From the NCBI RefSeq assembly GCF_030504625.1, contig NZ_JAUKWH010000001.1, positions 248,001 through 312,000 of the forward strand: a stretch of 64,000 bases of DNA, written 5' to 3'. Positions 22,698-33,463 of the stretch are shown here, piece after piece; within the stretch, counting starts at the first letter, position 1; the number at the start of each line of letters is the position of its first letter. The position numbers and the translations under genes are program-made. Source of the stretch: Neisseria sp. MVDL19-042950 (GTDB taxonomy: Bacteria; Pseudomonadota; Gammaproteobacteria; Burkholderiales; Neisseriaceae). The notes beneath the pieces were generated by a model. The model saw only the letters and a program-made list of their open reading frames with translations. It was not told the DNA's origin and searched no databases.

Positions 22698-23968
22698 TGA
22701 GCACTTCTTTATTAAAACGCCGTAACACACATCAAGTAGAGATTGACCATATAACCGTTGGTTCAGACGCGCCGGTAGTGGTGCAGTCAATGACCAACAC
22801 CGATACAGCGGATGCTGAAGGAACTGCAAAACAGGTTAAAGAGTTGAGCGATGCCGGTTCGGAAATGGTGAGAATTACGGTTAACAGTCCGGAAGCCGCA
22901 TCGAAAGTGGCTGAAATTCGCCGGCGCTTGGATGATATGGGTTGTAATACCCCGTTAATCGGTGATTTCCATTTTAACGGTGAGCGGCTACTGCAGGAAT
23001 TTCCCGAATGCGCAAAGGCTTTGTCTAAATATCGTATTAATCCGGGTAATGTAGGAAAAGGCGCGAAAGGCGATGAAAAATTTGCTTACATGATTCGTAC
23101 CGCGGCTGAATATGGTAAGGCTGTGCGCATCGGTGTGAATTGGGGTTCGCTTGACCAAAGTATCGCCAAACGGATGATGGATGCCAATCTGGCCTCTGCT
23201 TCGCCCAAACCTCCTGAAGAGGTAATGAAAGAAGCATTGATTGTATCGGCTTTAGAGTCTGCGCAAAAAGCGGTTGATCTAGGTCTGCCGGAAAACAAAA
23301 TTATTCTGTCTTGTAAAGTTAGTGCCGTACAAGATTTGATTCAAGTGTATAGAGAGCTTGGTGCGCGCTGTAATTACCCGCTGCATTTGGGCTTGACCGA
23401 AGCGGGGATGGGCAGCAAAGGGATTGTTGCGTCAACAGCTGCTCTGGCGGTGCTGCTGCAAGAAGGGATAGGTGATACCATCCGTATCTCTCTTACTCCC
23501 GAGCCGGGAAGCCCGCGAACACAAGAAGTTGTTGTTGGACAAGAAATTCTGCAAACTATGGGATTGCGTTCATTTACACCTATGGTTACCGCTTGCCCCG
23601 GTTGTGGGCGTACTACCAGCACCGTGTTTCAAGAATTAGCACGCGATATCCAGCAATATTTGCGAGAACGGATGACCGAATGGCGTGTACAGTATCCCGG
23701 TGTAGAGTCTTTGAATGTTGCCGTAATGGGTTGTGTGGTGAATGGTCCGGGTGAAAGTAAATTGGCCGATATCGGTATCAGTCTGCCGGGGACGGGGGAA
23801 ACACCCATTGCTCCCGTGTATGTCGATGGAGAGCGGAAAGTTACGCTTAAGGGCAATAACATGGCTGTTGAGTTTCTAGCTATCGTTCAGGAATATGTAG
23901 AAACCAATTACGGAGCAGGTGGTAAAAAGCGTAAGGATAGTCGAGTTATTCCTATCCGTTCTATTTAA
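22697..23968 (+). CDS. ispG: 4-hydroxy-3-methylbut-2-en-1-yl diphosphate synthase
   Basis: [64 protein letters not shown]. Confidence 0.98.
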   Translation: MSTSLLKRRNTHQVEIDHITVGSDAPVVVQSMTNTDTADAEGTAKQVKELSDAGSEMVRITVNSPEAASKVAEIRRRLDDMGCNTPLIGDFHFNGERLLQEFPECAKALSKYRINPGNVGKGAKGDEKFAYMIRTAAEYGKAVRIGVNWGSLDQSIAKRMMDANLASASPKPPEEVMKEALIVSALESAQKAVDLGLPENKIILSCKVSAVQDLIQVYRELGARCNYPLHLGLTEAGMGSKGIVASTAALAVLLQEGIGDTIRISLTPEPGSPRTQEVVVGQEILQTMGLRSFTPMVTACPGCGRTTSTVFQELARDIQQYLRERMTEWRVQYPGVESLNVAVMGCVVNGPGESKLADIGISLPGTGETPIAPVYVDGERKVTLKGNNMAVEFLAIVQEYVETNYGAGGKKRKDSRVIPIRSI

Positions 23969-24052
23969 AAACACCTAATTGGATTATTACGGTTTATTTC
24001 AGACGGCCTAAGGTTATTTATCTGCATTGAAAAGCACATACGAGGAGTAAAC

Positions 24053-24439
24053 ATGAAGCAGGATTTACGCGAATTACTCTTAAAACTTTATTTAATCAAT
24101 AATCCTAAAGCTGAACACAAAGTTTTTATTTACACTTACCAAGGTGTAAGTGATATGGCGGTTAATCCGTTTCAATATGCTGAAGCGGATTTAATTGAAA
24201 ATGTGAAGAAAAGTGTAATTTTGCAGAATCTTCCATCAGGAGAGATGGTGCAGGCTTTTGTTGTGCCGTCGAATACTTCGCATAAGAAGCAAATTTGGGA
24301 GATTGAAAATATTATGCTTTACGGCAATAAGAACGGTGTTCTTGTGCCGATTGAATTAGATAAAGAAAATATCGGGCAATCCGATAAGTACAGGCAATTT
24401 GTCAATTTAACCGATAGCATGCTGCGCCAGTTTATTTAA
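24053..24439 (+). CDS. Uncharacterised 128-aa protein between ispG and hisS
   Basis: Complete ORF with GAGGAG Shine-Dalgarno, bounded by DUS at ~24.0 and ~24.45 kb; no family recognised. Confidence 0.8.
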   Translation: MKQDLRELLLKLYLINNPKAEHKVFIYTYQGVSDMAVNPFQYAEADLIENVKKSVILQNLPSGEMVQAFVVPSNTSHKKQIWEIENIMLYGNKNGVLVPIELDKENIGQSDKYRQFVNLTDSMLRQFI

Positions 24440-24486
24440 TATTAGCTTAAGGCCGTCTGAAATCAATTTGATATAAAAATATAATT

Positions 24487-25782
24487 ATGGGACAAAAAAT
24501 CCAAGCCGTTAAAGGCATGAATGATTTATTGCCTGTCGTACAGAAAGACTTCAAACTTACCGCATCTTTCTGGCAGGCATTCGAAGATATTGTCGTACGT
24601 TGGACTCACCGTTTCGGTTATCAACAAATCCGCACGCCGATTGTGGAGCAAACCGGTTTGTTTGTCCGCTCTATCGGAGAAGAAACCGATGTGGTTGGTA
24701 AGGAAATGTACACTTTTTCAGATTCCAATGATTCGTTGAGCTTAACTCTTCGTCCTGAAGGCACGGCATCTTGTCTGCGTGCGGTTGTAGAACACAATTT
24801 GCTGTATAACGGCCCCCAGAAGTTGTGGTATATGGGCCCGATGTTTCGTCGGGAGCGTCCGCAAAAAGGACGTTACCGCCAATTCCACCAAGTAGGCATT
24901 GAAGCATTGGGTTTTGAAGGGCCTGATGTTGATGTCGAAATTGTGGCGATGTCGGCGGAATTGTGGAACGAACTGGGCATTCGTGATTACCTGACTTTGG
25001 AAATCAATAGTTTAGGTAGCCGAGAAGAACGGGCGGCACATCGTGCCGCATTGGTAGAGTATCTCAGTCGCCACGAAGAAAAATTAGATGAAGATAGCAA
25101 ACGCCGCTTGCATACCAATCCGTTGCGCGTGCTGGACAGTAAAAACCCTGATTTGCAAGAGATTTGTAATGTCGCTCCCCGACTGATTGATTATCTGGGT
25201 GAAACATCTTTGGCACATTATGCGCAGTTCAAAATCATGTTGGATGGTTTGGGTATTGCTTATATTGAGAATCCTCGTTTGGTACGTGGTTTGGATTATT
25301 ACAATCAGACGGTTTTTGAATGGACAACCGATAAGCTCGGAGCGCAAGCTACGGTATGCGGCGGAGGCCGTTACGACGGATTGATTGAAGAACTGGGCGG
25401 AAAACCTGCGCCATCTATCGGCTTTGCCATGGGTGTGGAGCGGTTGTTGTTGCTGGTTAGCGAATATGGTGCACTTGAGGTAAATTCTGCACCCGATATA
25501 TATGCCATGCACCAAGGTGAAGGAGCGGCTTTGCAGGTATTGAAATATACGCAGATGTTGCGCCGAATCGGCTTCAATATATTGCAACATTCGGGTTATC
25601 AAAGCCTGAAGGCTCAAATGAAAAAGGCTGATGCCAGCGGCGCACGTTTTGCATTGATTGTCGCACAAGATGAATTGTCAAATGGCACGGTAACATTAAA
25701 AGATATGCAGGGACAGCTCGGCCAAGTTACTGTGGCGGCAGCTGATTTGGTTAACACTTTAGAACAATGGAAGAATACATAG
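24487..25782 (+). CDS. hisS: Histidine--tRNA ligase
   Basis: [52 protein letters not shown]. Confidence 0.98.
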   Translation: MGQKIQAVKGMNDLLPVVQKDFKLTASFWQAFEDIVVRWTHRFGYQQIRTPIVEQTGLFVRSIGEETDVVGKEMYTFSDSNDSLSLTLRPEGTASCLRAVVEHNLLYNGPQKLWYMGPMFRRERPQKGRYRQFHQVGIEALGFEGPDVDVEIVAMSAELWNELGIRDYLTLEINSLGSREERAAHRAALVEYLSRHEEKLDEDSKRRLHTNPLRVLDSKNPDLQEICNVAPRLIDYLGETSLAHYAQFKIMLDGLGIAYIENPRLVRGLDYYNQTVFEWTTDKLGAQATVCGGGRYDGLIEELGGKPAPSIGFAMGVERLLLLVSEYGALEVNSAPDIYAMHQGEGAALQVLKYTQMLRRIGFNILQHSGYQSLKAQMKKADASGARFALIVAQDELSNGTVTLKDMQGQLGQVTVAAADLVNTLEQWKNT

Positions 25783-26412
25783 ATGGCAGCACATATTCAG
25801 GAACAGGAAGAGCTGGAGAATTTTAAATATTTCTGGAAAAGCTGGGGGCGTTGGCTGTTTGCCGCATTGGTTCTTGCCGCATTGATTTACCTCGGTTACA
25901 TCTTGTATCAAAACCATGTATTAAAGAAAGATCAGGAAGCTGCTGCGGTATTAGTGCAGATGGTTGAAAAAGCGCAAAGTAAAGCTGATGCTAAAGCCAT
26001 TAATGCCGATTTGCAGAATTTACAGCAAAATTATTCAGGCAGTATTGCCGCTTCCCAAGCAACCATGATGGTAGCGGCTACTGAGTTTGATAAAGGCAAA
26101 TATGATATCGCTGCAGGCCATCTGAATTGGGTGTTGAAAAATCAGAAAAATCCGCTGGTGCAAACGTTGGCTTCGAAACGGTTGGCGGTAGTTTATTTGC
26201 AGCAAAAGAAATACGATGAAGCATTGGCAGTATTGGATAAAAAAGTGGAAGCAAGTTTTGAACCGTTATTGCAGGAAGCCAGAGGCGATGTATACCTTGC
26301 TCAAGGTAAAAATAAAGAAGCTTTGCACGCATACGAGCAAGCATTGGCAAAACTGCCTAAAGATGCTGCCGACCAAGAATTGTTGTTGCTCAAGGCGGAA
26401 CAGTTGAAATAA
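25783..26412 (+). CDS. YfgM/AncC-type tetratricopeptide membrane protein
   Basis: Single N-terminal TM, TPR region, directly downstream of hisS. Confidence 0.9.
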   Translation: MAAHIQEQEELENFKYFWKSWGRWLFAALVLAALIYLGYILYQNHVLKKDQEAAAVLVQMVEKAQSKADAKAINADLQNLQQNYSGSIAASQATMMVAATEFDKGKYDIAAGHLNWVLKNQKNPLVQTLASKRLAVVYLQQKKYDEALAVLDKKVEASFEPLLQEARGDVYLAQGKNKEALHAYEQALAKLPKDAADQELLLLKAEQLK

Positions 26413-26444
26413 GGCCGTCTGAAAAAACAGATAAACCAATTCTA

Positions 26445-26490
26445 GGGGCTACCGGCAAATCCGCCTTCGGCAGATTTTGTCGGTAGCCTC
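26445..26490. terminator. Strong hairpin after yfgM
   Basis: GGGGCTACCGGCAAATCCGCC-ttc-GGCAGATTTTGTCGGTAGCCTC; long stem with G-T wobbles. Confidence 0.7.
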
Positions 26491-26737
26491 GGGTTTGTTC
26501 GAATTAAAATTTTTCAAAAGCAAGTAGTTAAATTGTTTTTGGTAAGAAAAACAGTTGAGAATAAAATGTCGATAATTTTAAAGTCCTGTGCGAGCCATAG
26601 TATTTTATATTGTTGATATTCCAAATAAAACGATATTGTTTGGCCGTCTGAAAACGGTCTGCATATCGGTAACATGAGAAGCGCTTATTCTTTTGCCGTT
26701 TTATAGGTGCGCATAGCTCAAGAAACAGAGATATATA

Positions 26738-28195
26738 ATGAAACCCACCATTGCCCTTGTCGGCCGCCCGAATGTCGGCAAGTCGACGTTATTTAACCGC
26801 CTGACACGCACGAAAGATGCGTTAGTGGCCGATTTGCCGGGGCTGACGCGTGACCGCCATTACGGACACGGGCGCGTCGGCAGTAAACCTTATTTGGTTA
26901 TTGACACCGGAGGTTTTGAGCCGGTTGTCGATAGCGGTATTTTGCACGAGATGGCAAAACACACATTGCAGGCGGTTGACGAAGCCGATGCGGTTGTGTT
27001 TCTTGTAGACGGGCGTACCGGCTTGACTCCGCAGGATAAAATCATTGCCGACCGTTTGCGCCAAAGCCCGCGTCCCGTGTATTTGGCTGTAAATAAAGGT
27101 GAAGGAGGCAACCATGCAGTGTTGGCATCAGAGTTTTATGAATTGGCTTTGGGTGAACCTCATGTGATTTCGGGAGCACACGGGGATGGCGTGTATTATC
27201 TGATTGAAGAAATTTTAGCCAATTTCCCCGAAGCGGAAGAAGAACCCGAGCAGCCCAAACATCCGGTATTCGCCGTGATAGGCCGCCCGAATGTCGGTAA
27301 GTCTACGTTGGTTAATGCCATTCTCGGAGAAGAGCGTGTTATCGCTTTCGATATGGCAGGAACGACACGCGACAGCATCCATATCGACTTCGAGCGCGAC
27401 GGCAAGCCGTTTACCATAATTGATACGGCAGGTGTCCGTCGTCGTGGAAAAGTAGAAGAGGCGGTAGAGAAATTCTCAGTAATTAAAGCAATGCAGGCAA
27501 TTGAGGCTGCGAACGTGGCGGTATTGGTTTTAGATGCCCGACAGGATATTGCCGATCAGGATGCTACGATTGCCGGTTTTGCTTTGGAAGCAGGACGTGC
27601 GTTGGTTGTTGCCGTCAACAAATGGGACGGAATCACCGAAGAGCGTCGCGAACAGGTAAAGCGTGATATTGCACGCAAGCTGTATTTTTTGGATTTTGCC
27701 AAATTCCATTATATCTCCGCATTGAAAGAACGCGGCATCGACGGATTGTTTGACAGCATCCAAGCCGCTTATGATGCTGCAATGATCAAAATGCCCACGC
27801 CCAAGATTACCCGTGTGTTGCAAAGTGCTATTGAGCGGCAACAACCCCCGCGTGCAGGTTTGGTAAGGCCCAAAATGCGTTACGCCCACCAAGGCGGCAT
27901 GAATCCGCCCGTTATCGTGGTGCACGGTAATTCGCTGCATGCCATTTCCGATAGTTATACCCGCTATTTGACGCAAACTTTCCGTAAGGCCTTCAATTTG
28001 CAGGGAACGCCTTTGCGTATTCAATACAATGTTTCGGAAAATCCGTATGAACAGGCTGATGACAAACCGAAGAAAAAGCCGTTACGCCGTGTAGCGTTGA
28101 GCAACCGGATTGAGAAGCGGGAAGGGCGTAAAGAAGAAAAAAAACGCTTTAAAAAGAAAACAAAAGTCAGTGTGAAGAAATTGCAGAGTAAATAA
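26738..28195 (+). CDS. der: Ribosome biogenesis GTPase Der (EngA)
   Basis: Two G domains ([40 protein letters not shown]), KH-like C-terminus. Confidence 0.98.
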   Translation: MKPTIALVGRPNVGKSTLFNRLTRTKDALVADLPGLTRDRHYGHGRVGSKPYLVIDTGGFEPVVDSGILHEMAKHTLQAVDEADAVVFLVDGRTGLTPQDKIIADRLRQSPRPVYLAVNKGEGGNHAVLASEFYELALGEPHVISGAHGDGVYYLIEEILANFPEAEEEPEQPKHPVFAVIGRPNVGKSTLVNAILGEERVIAFDMAGTTRDSIHIDFERDGKPFTIIDTAGVRRRGKVEEAVEKFSVIKAMQAIEAANVAVLVLDARQDIADQDATIAGFALEAGRALVVAVNKWDGITEERREQVKRDIARKLYFLDFAKFHYISALKERGIDGLFDSIQAAYDAAMIKMPTPKITRVLQSAIERQQPPRAGLVRPKMRYAHQGGMNPPVIVVHGNSLHAISDSYTRYLTQTFRKAFNLQGTPLRIQYNVSENPYEQADDKPKKKPLRRVALSNRIEKREGRKEEKKRFKKKTKVSVKKLQSK

Positions 28196-28208
28196 TCAAA
28201 GTGAAAAG

Positions 28209-28240
28209 AGGCCGTCTGAAAAACAGTTTTCAGACGGCCT
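28209..28240. terminator. Inverted AG-DUS pair after der
   Basis: AGGCCGTCTGAA ... TTCAGACGGCCT. Confidence 0.7.
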
Positions 28241-28375
28241 CTTCTTTGAATGCGGTGCAAGATATGCCGGTAGAGCAAACGTAAACGTAGCATCTGCAAA
28301 ATTTAAGCACACGATCGGCGGATAACTCCGGAATGCATCTCAAGCCGATGATCGATAAAAGTTTTTTAAATAAGA

Positions 28376-28864
28376 TTACTCGGTATCAGGGAGCTTCATT
28401 GCCAGAACGGTTGCCTCCTGCTTGCTGCGGAAATCTGCCAATTTTTGTGCGAGCAAACCGTCTTCATTGGCTAACATAGATACTGCAAACAAAGCGGCAT
28501 TGGCTGCTCCGGCCTCACCGATGGCGAAGGTGGCGACGGGCACACCTTTAGGCATTTGTACGATTGAGAGCAGAGAATCTTCGCCGCGAAGGTATTTGCT
28601 CGGTACGGGCACGCCCAGCACGGGAACGGTTGTTTTGGCGGCTACCATTCCGGGTAGGTGCGCGGCTCCGCCCGCGCCCGCGATGATGGCTTTGATACCG
28701 CGTTTGCGGGCGGTTTCGGCATATTCGAACATTAAATCGGGTGTGCGGTGGGCGGAAACGACCAGCGCTTCGTATTCTACGCCGAATTCTTTTAGAAACT
28801 CCGCGGCATGCTGCATAACAGGCCAATCGCTGTTACTGCCCATGATGATACCGACTTGAATCAT
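28376..28864 (-). CDS. purE: 5-(carboxyamino)imidazole ribonucleotide mutase
   Basis: [51 protein letters not shown]. Confidence 0.98.
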   Translation of the reverse strand: MIQVGIIMGSNSDWPVMQHAAEFLKEFGVEYEALVVSAHRTPDLMFEYAETARKRGIKAIIAGAGGAAHLPGMVAAKTTVPVLGVPVPSKYLRGEDSLLSIVQMPKGVPVATFAIGEAGAANAALFAVSMLANEDGLLAQKLADFRSKQEATVLAMKLPDTE

Positions 28865-28936
28865 GTAATTTTCCTTGTGGGGATGGTTGTGAGATAGAAA
28901 GAAAAAGAATATTTGTTTTCAGACGGCCTCTGACGT

Positions 28937-29593
28937 TTAGCGTTTTTTTAATTTTGTTGCCGCGCGCTTGGCGGCAGCGCTGTCGGGATAAATCTGAATC
29001 AGTTTGCGCCATGTGTCGCGCGCAATATCCTGCTGCTGCATACGGTATTGGCAGTTTGCTACGTCAAATAGGGCATTAGGGGCTTGCGGGCTGTTGCGGA
29101 AGCGGTTGACATAACGGTTGCCTATGTGAATTACCGACTCACAGTTGCCCAAGCGCAAATGGCTTTGTTGGAGCAGATACATGCTTTGGCGGGCGGTCTC
29201 ATCACCGTTGCCGCCTCCCTCCGCATTTTTCAGCAAGGGAAGAACGGCACTGTAATTGCCGTTCTGGTAATGTTTTTGTGCTTGGGCGTAAGCGGCAATC
29301 GCGGCGGGAGAGCTGGAACGCGTTTGGGAAGGCGTTGTTTCCGCAGGTGTTTTAGATTGCGGCTGGCGGGGAGCTTGCTTCGGTGCGCGGCGTTCAAGTT
29401 GGCGGATGCGGGTTTGCAAACCGGATATTTGTTCTTCAAGACGGGTAATCTGCATGCCGAGCGTGTTGATTTGCGTCTGCATGTCCGGTTCGGGGTAGGG
29501 AATGCCTGAGGGTTTGTCGGCTTGTTTCGGTATTCCGGCACAGGCACTCAATAGTAAGGAGGAAAATAACAGGGCGGAGAATTTTATTTTCAT
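28937..29593 (-). CDS. CpoB/YbgF-like TPR lipoprotein
   Basis: MKIKFSALLFSSLLLSACAG lipobox; coiled coil (LEEQISGLQTRIRQLERR) then TPR. Confidence 0.8.
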   Translation of the reverse strand: MKIKFSALLFSSLLLSACAGIPKQADKPSGIPYPEPDMQTQINTLGMQITRLEEQISGLQTRIRQLERRAPKQAPRQPQSKTPAETTPSQTRSSSPAAIAAYAQAQKHYQNGNYSAVLPLLKNAEGGGNGDETARQSMYLLQQSHLRLGNCESVIHIGNRYVNRFRNSPQAPNALFDVANCQYRMQQQDIARDTWRKLIQIYPDSAAAKRAATKLKKR

Positions 29594-29606
29594 GATGTTT
29601 GCTCGG

Positions 29607-30275
29607 TTATTTTTTCAAAAGCAGGGTCAAGCCGTCGCCTACGGGCAGAGTAATGGGAACGATGCGGTGATCATGCGGCAGATTTTGATTGAATTCCCGT
29701 AAAACCGTATGGGCGGGCGGGCTGTGTTCTCCGGCGGGTTCGAGTACGCGCCCGCCGAGCAATACGTTGTCTATGGCGATAATGCCGCCGCTGCGTACCA
29801 ATTGCAGGCAGCGTTCGTAATATTGCGGGGTGGGCGGTTTGTCGGCATCTATCAGTGCCATATCGTAACTGCCGCTTTCTCCGGCGGCAATCAAGTCGTC
29901 AAGCGTAAGCAAAGCGGGTTGCAGGTGCAGGCTGATTTTGTCGGCAATGCCTGCTTCCTGCCAAGTTTCGCGGGCGATATCCGTGAACGTAACATTGATA
30001 TCGCATGCGGTGATTTTACCGTGTTCCGGCAGGGTAAGCGCCATTGCCGTGCTGCTATAACCGGTAAACACGCCCACTTCGAGATAGCGTTCGGCTCTGA
30101 TCAGCTTGACCAACCAAGTGAGCAATGCCGCTTGTTCCGGCGCAATCGCCATTTTGCCGAGGCGGTGTGAAGCGGTACGCCCGCGTAATCGGGTTAAAAC
30201 CGGATGTTCGGGTTCGCCGATGCCGTGCAAATAAGCAAGCAGTTGCGGGTCGATGTTGTGTATGTGCGTTGCCAT
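29607..30275 (-). CDS. Class I SAM-dependent O-methyltransferase
   Basis: YLEVGVFTGYSSTAMALTLP; DMALIDADKPPTPQYYERCLQLVRSGGIIAIDNVLLGGRV. Confidence 0.95.
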   Translation of the reverse strand: MATHIHNIDPQLLAYLHGIGEPEHPVLTRLRGRTASHRLGKMAIAPEQAALLTWLVKLIRAERYLEVGVFTGYSSTAMALTLPEHGKITACDINVTFTDIARETWQEAGIADKISLHLQPALLTLDDLIAAGESGSYDMALIDADKPPTPQYYERCLQLVRSGGIIAIDNVLLGGRVLEPAGEHSPPAHTVLREFNQNLPHDHRIVPITLPVGDGLTLLLKK

Positions 30276-30296
30276 ACCGGTTAGGCCGTCTGAAAA

Positions 30297-30482
30297 TCAG
30301 TCGGGCTGGTAAGCATACGGTTTTTTAGGCAGTTTGGCCGCTTCGAAACCGGCTTGTTCTTCGGGGTTGAGTTCGACATCCCAAAGCAGACTGCGGTTTT
30401 TCAGGCGCTGTTCGGCTTCCTGAGGGTTTTTCTCCAGAAATTCGTCAATGAATCGGGTGGCATCGGATTTGTAGTGGTACAT
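30297..30482 (-). CDS. DUF3460 family small protein
   Basis: 61 aa MYHYKSDATRFIDEFLEKNPQEAEQRLKNRSLLWD. Confidence 0.85.
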   Translation of the reverse strand: MYHYKSDATRFIDEFLEKNPQEAEQRLKNRSLLWDVELNPEEQAGFEAAKLPKKPYAYQPD

Positions 30483-30694
30483 GGTGTTCTCCTGTAAAGT
30501 AGGGTGTATTATAGCCGAAAAAATTTTTTACAAACATCTTGATAAGGTATAATACGCGGTTTCTTTTTGATATTTTAAGGCCGTCTGAAACCTTTGCAGA
30601 TAGGCTTGCGTACCGCAGGTTTATCCGCAAAGGTTTCAAACACGAAACACCATGTTTCAGACGGCCTGTTTTGAGATTGATTGCGAAAAATAAT

Positions 30695-32059
30695 ATGTTG
30701 AAAAAATGGCTGCATAAGGTTTTGCCCGGGAAGTCAGGCAAAGGCAAGCCGCGTGTCCGCAAAGAAGTAATCCCATTCAGTGAACACAAAATCAGTGCCG
30801 ACCAGCTTAGTTTTGCCGCCGAAAAAGTTGTCCGCCGCCTGCACAATGAAGGCTATGAAGCCTATGTGGTCGGAGGTGCCGTGCGCGATTTGCTGCTCGG
30901 TATCGAACCGAAAGATTTTGATGTAGCCACCAACGCTACGCCCGAACAAGTGCGCAAAGTATTCCGCCGCAGCCGCATTATCGGCCGCCGTTTCCAAATC
31001 GTACACGTGATGATCGGCCCCGAAACCATCGAAGTAACCACCTTCCGGGGAGGCGGCAAGGTTCAGCAAAACGAACATGGCCGTATCATGAAAGACAATA
31101 CCTACGGCTCGATGGAAGAAGACGCGATGCGTCGCGATTTTACCTGCAATGCCCTGTATTACGACCCGATACGCCAGCAGATTATCGACTTCCATCATGG
31201 CGTTTCCGATGTCCGCGCACGCAAATTGGTAATGATAGGCAACCCTGCCGAGCGCTATCAGGAAGACCCCGTGAGGGTGCTCCGCGCCGTGCGTTTGTCG
31301 GGCAAACTGGGGTTTGAAGTCGAAAGAAACACTGCGGAACCCATTCCCGCTTTTGCAGGCCGTCTGAAACAAGAGCCTGTGGCACGGCTGTTTGACGAAA
31401 TCATGAAGCTGTTGTTTTCAGGCCATGCGGGGCAGTGTTTGCAGCAAATGAATACGCTCGGCATTCCGGGCAAAATCCACCCGTTGCTCAATGCTCTGCA
31501 ACATACTGAAAACGGCAGGCAAAATATTGTTTCACTGGCTCTGCGCAATACCGACGAACGTTTGCGGGCGGATAAATCGGTGTCGGTAGGCTTCGTACTG
31601 GCCGCCGTGTTGTGGCCGCAACTGAATACTTATTGGCAGAAGAATATGAGCCAAGGCCAGAAACCGGTGGTGGCATTGAATAACGCCATCGGCGATTTGC
31701 GCGACGATGTGGAAAAAGGTTGGGGCGTGCCGCAACGCTTTGCCGCCACCATGCGCGAAATATGGCAGTTGCAACCGCAATTTGACAACCGCAAAGGAGC
31801 ACGCCCGCACCGCCTGATCGCCCAGCAGCGTTTCAGGGCCGCTTACGATTTCCTGACATTGCGCGGCGAAGCGGGAGAGGTGGATGGCGAATTGGTGCAG
31901 TGGTGGACGAAATTCCAGCACGCCGACGACGAAATCCGTATGCAGATGACTGCGGTACAGCAGAAGCGCGGCGGTGAAACGTCCGGCGACAAGCCCAAGC
32001 GCAAACGCCGCCGCAAACCGAAGCAAAAAATTGAAAACAGCGGCAGTAATGCCGGATAA
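30695..32059 (+). CDS. pcnB: Poly(A) polymerase I
   Basis: LHNEGYEAYVVGGAVRDLLLGIEPKDFDVATNATPEQVRKVFRRSRIIGRRFQIVHV; start chosen at MLKKWLHKVLPGK. Confidence 0.96.
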   Translation: MLKKWLHKVLPGKSGKGKPRVRKEVIPFSEHKISADQLSFAAEKVVRRLHNEGYEAYVVGGAVRDLLLGIEPKDFDVATNATPEQVRKVFRRSRIIGRRFQIVHVMIGPETIEVTTFRGGGKVQQNEHGRIMKDNTYGSMEEDAMRRDFTCNALYYDPIRQQIIDFHHGVSDVRARKLVMIGNPAERYQEDPVRVLRAVRLSGKLGFEVERNTAEPIPAFAGRLKQEPVARLFDEIMKLLFSGHAGQCLQQMNTLGIPGKIHPLLNALQHTENGRQNIVSLALRNTDERLRADKSVSVGFVLAAVLWPQLNTYWQKNMSQGQKPVVALNNAIGDLRDDVEKGWGVPQRFAATMREIWQLQPQFDNRKGARPHRLIAQQRFRAAYDFLTLRGEAGEVDGELVQWWTKFQHADDEIRMQMTAVQQKRGGETSGDKPKRKRRRKPKQKIENSGSNAG

Positions 32060-32068
32060 CGCTGCTGC

Positions 32069-32118
32069 ATATGGCGAGAGGCCGTCTGAATGTTTTTCAG
32101 GCGGCCTCTCGCCATATA
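32069..32118. terminator. Long hairpin built on a DUS pair after pcnB
   Basis: ATATGGCGAGAGGCCGTCTGAA / TTCAGGCGGCCTCTCGCCATAT, 22-nt arms with one mismatch. Confidence 0.85.
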
Positions 32119-32212
32119 AGACAACAAAACAACAACCGCGGTTAAACCGATTTAACTTGTTTTACGGTACAATGCGCGTTTATTTTTACTGAATAAAAGG
32201 CGGCCTGAACAA

Positions 32213-33463
32213 ATGGCATCTTTAGAAACTTGGATCGGCCTGCGGTATCTGCGGGCGAAAAAACGCAACGGATTCATGTCGTTTATTACCATGATTTCAA
32301 TTGCCGGTATTGCGCTGGGCGTAACAGCATTGATTGTGGTGTTGTCGGTAATGAACGGCTTCCAAAAGGAAATCCGTGGCCAGCTTTTGAATGTGGCACC
32401 GCATGCCGAAATCGGCTATTACGATGCCGGTAATGGCGAAACATGGGCGGATTTGCGCGATTTTGTGAAAGGCCGTAAAGAGGTATTGGCTACCGCTCCT
32501 TATGTGGCGGATCAAGCGTTGCTGGCAAATGCGGGTGAAGTGCGCGGTGTGCAGATTCGCGGCGTGTTGCCTGCGGAAGAAAAAAACGTGGTCGATTACG
32601 GCAAAGATATGCCTGCGGGCAGTTTCGACGATTTGAAGCCGGGTGAGTTCGACATTATTCTCGGAGAAGGTTTGGCTGAGGCTTTAGGGGCCGAAAAAGG
32701 AGGGAAAGTAACTGTGATTACGCCGGAAGGCAATGTTACCCCTGCCGGTGTGGTGCCGCGCCTGAAACAGTTTAATGTGGTAGGCATTGTGAGAACCGGA
32801 GTATATGAGGTAGATAATTCGCTGGCGATGACCCATCTTAAAGATGCCCAAGTATTATATCGTTTGACTGACGGCATGACGGGTTTGCGCCTGAAGCTGG
32901 CTGATCCGCAGAATGCTCCCGATTTTATACGCGACCTCGTTCCCACCGCCCAGCGCGACAAAGTGTGGGTGCGCGATTGGACGTTTGCAAACCGCAGTTA
33001 TTTTGAGGCGGTTGAGCTGGAAAAACGGATGATGTTTATCATCTTGACACTGATTATCGCTGTGGCTGCGTTTAATTTGGTGTCTTCATTGGTAATGGCG
33101 GTTACCGAGAAACAGGCTGATATTGCTATTTTGCGTACATTGGGGCTGCCGCCTGCCGGAGTGATGAAAATCTTTATGGTGCAGGGGGCGTTTGCGGGTT
33201 TCTTCGGCACGCTTATCGGTGTGATTTGCGGTGTGTTGTTAGGTTGGAATGTCGGTAAAATTGTGGCCTTTTTCGAAGAGCTGTTCGGCGTGCACCTGAT
33301 TAATTCGCAAATTTATTTCATTGACTACCTACCGAGTGATGTCAACATGAGCGATGTGGCCGTGATTGCCGCGATTTCTTTGGTGCTGGCCTTTATCGCC
33401 ACGCTGTATCCGAGCTGGCGTGCGGCGAAAACCCAACCGGCGGAGGCGTTGCGTTATGAATAA
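32213..33463 (+). CDS. Lipoprotein-releasing ABC transporter permease (LolC/E; LolF-type)
   Basis: [50 protein letters not shown]-terminal FtsX domain; adjacent lolD. Confidence 0.95.
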   Translation: MASLETWIGLRYLRAKKRNGFMSFITMISIAGIALGVTALIVVLSVMNGFQKEIRGQLLNVAPHAEIGYYDAGNGETWADLRDFVKGRKEVLATAPYVADQALLANAGEVRGVQIRGVLPAEEKNVVDYGKDMPAGSFDDLKPGEFDIILGEGLAEALGAEKGGKVTVITPEGNVTPAGVVPRLKQFNVVGIVRTGVYEVDNSLAMTHLKDAQVLYRLTDGMTGLRLKLADPQNAPDFIRDLVPTAQRDKVWVRDWTFANRSYFEAVELEKRMMFIILTLIIAVAAFNLVSSLVMAVTEKQADIAILRTLGLPPAGVMKIFMVQGAFAGFFGTLIGVICGVLLGWNVGKIVAFFEELFGVHLINSQIYFIDYLPSDVNMSDVAVIAAISLVLAFIATLYPSWRAAKTQPAEALRYE

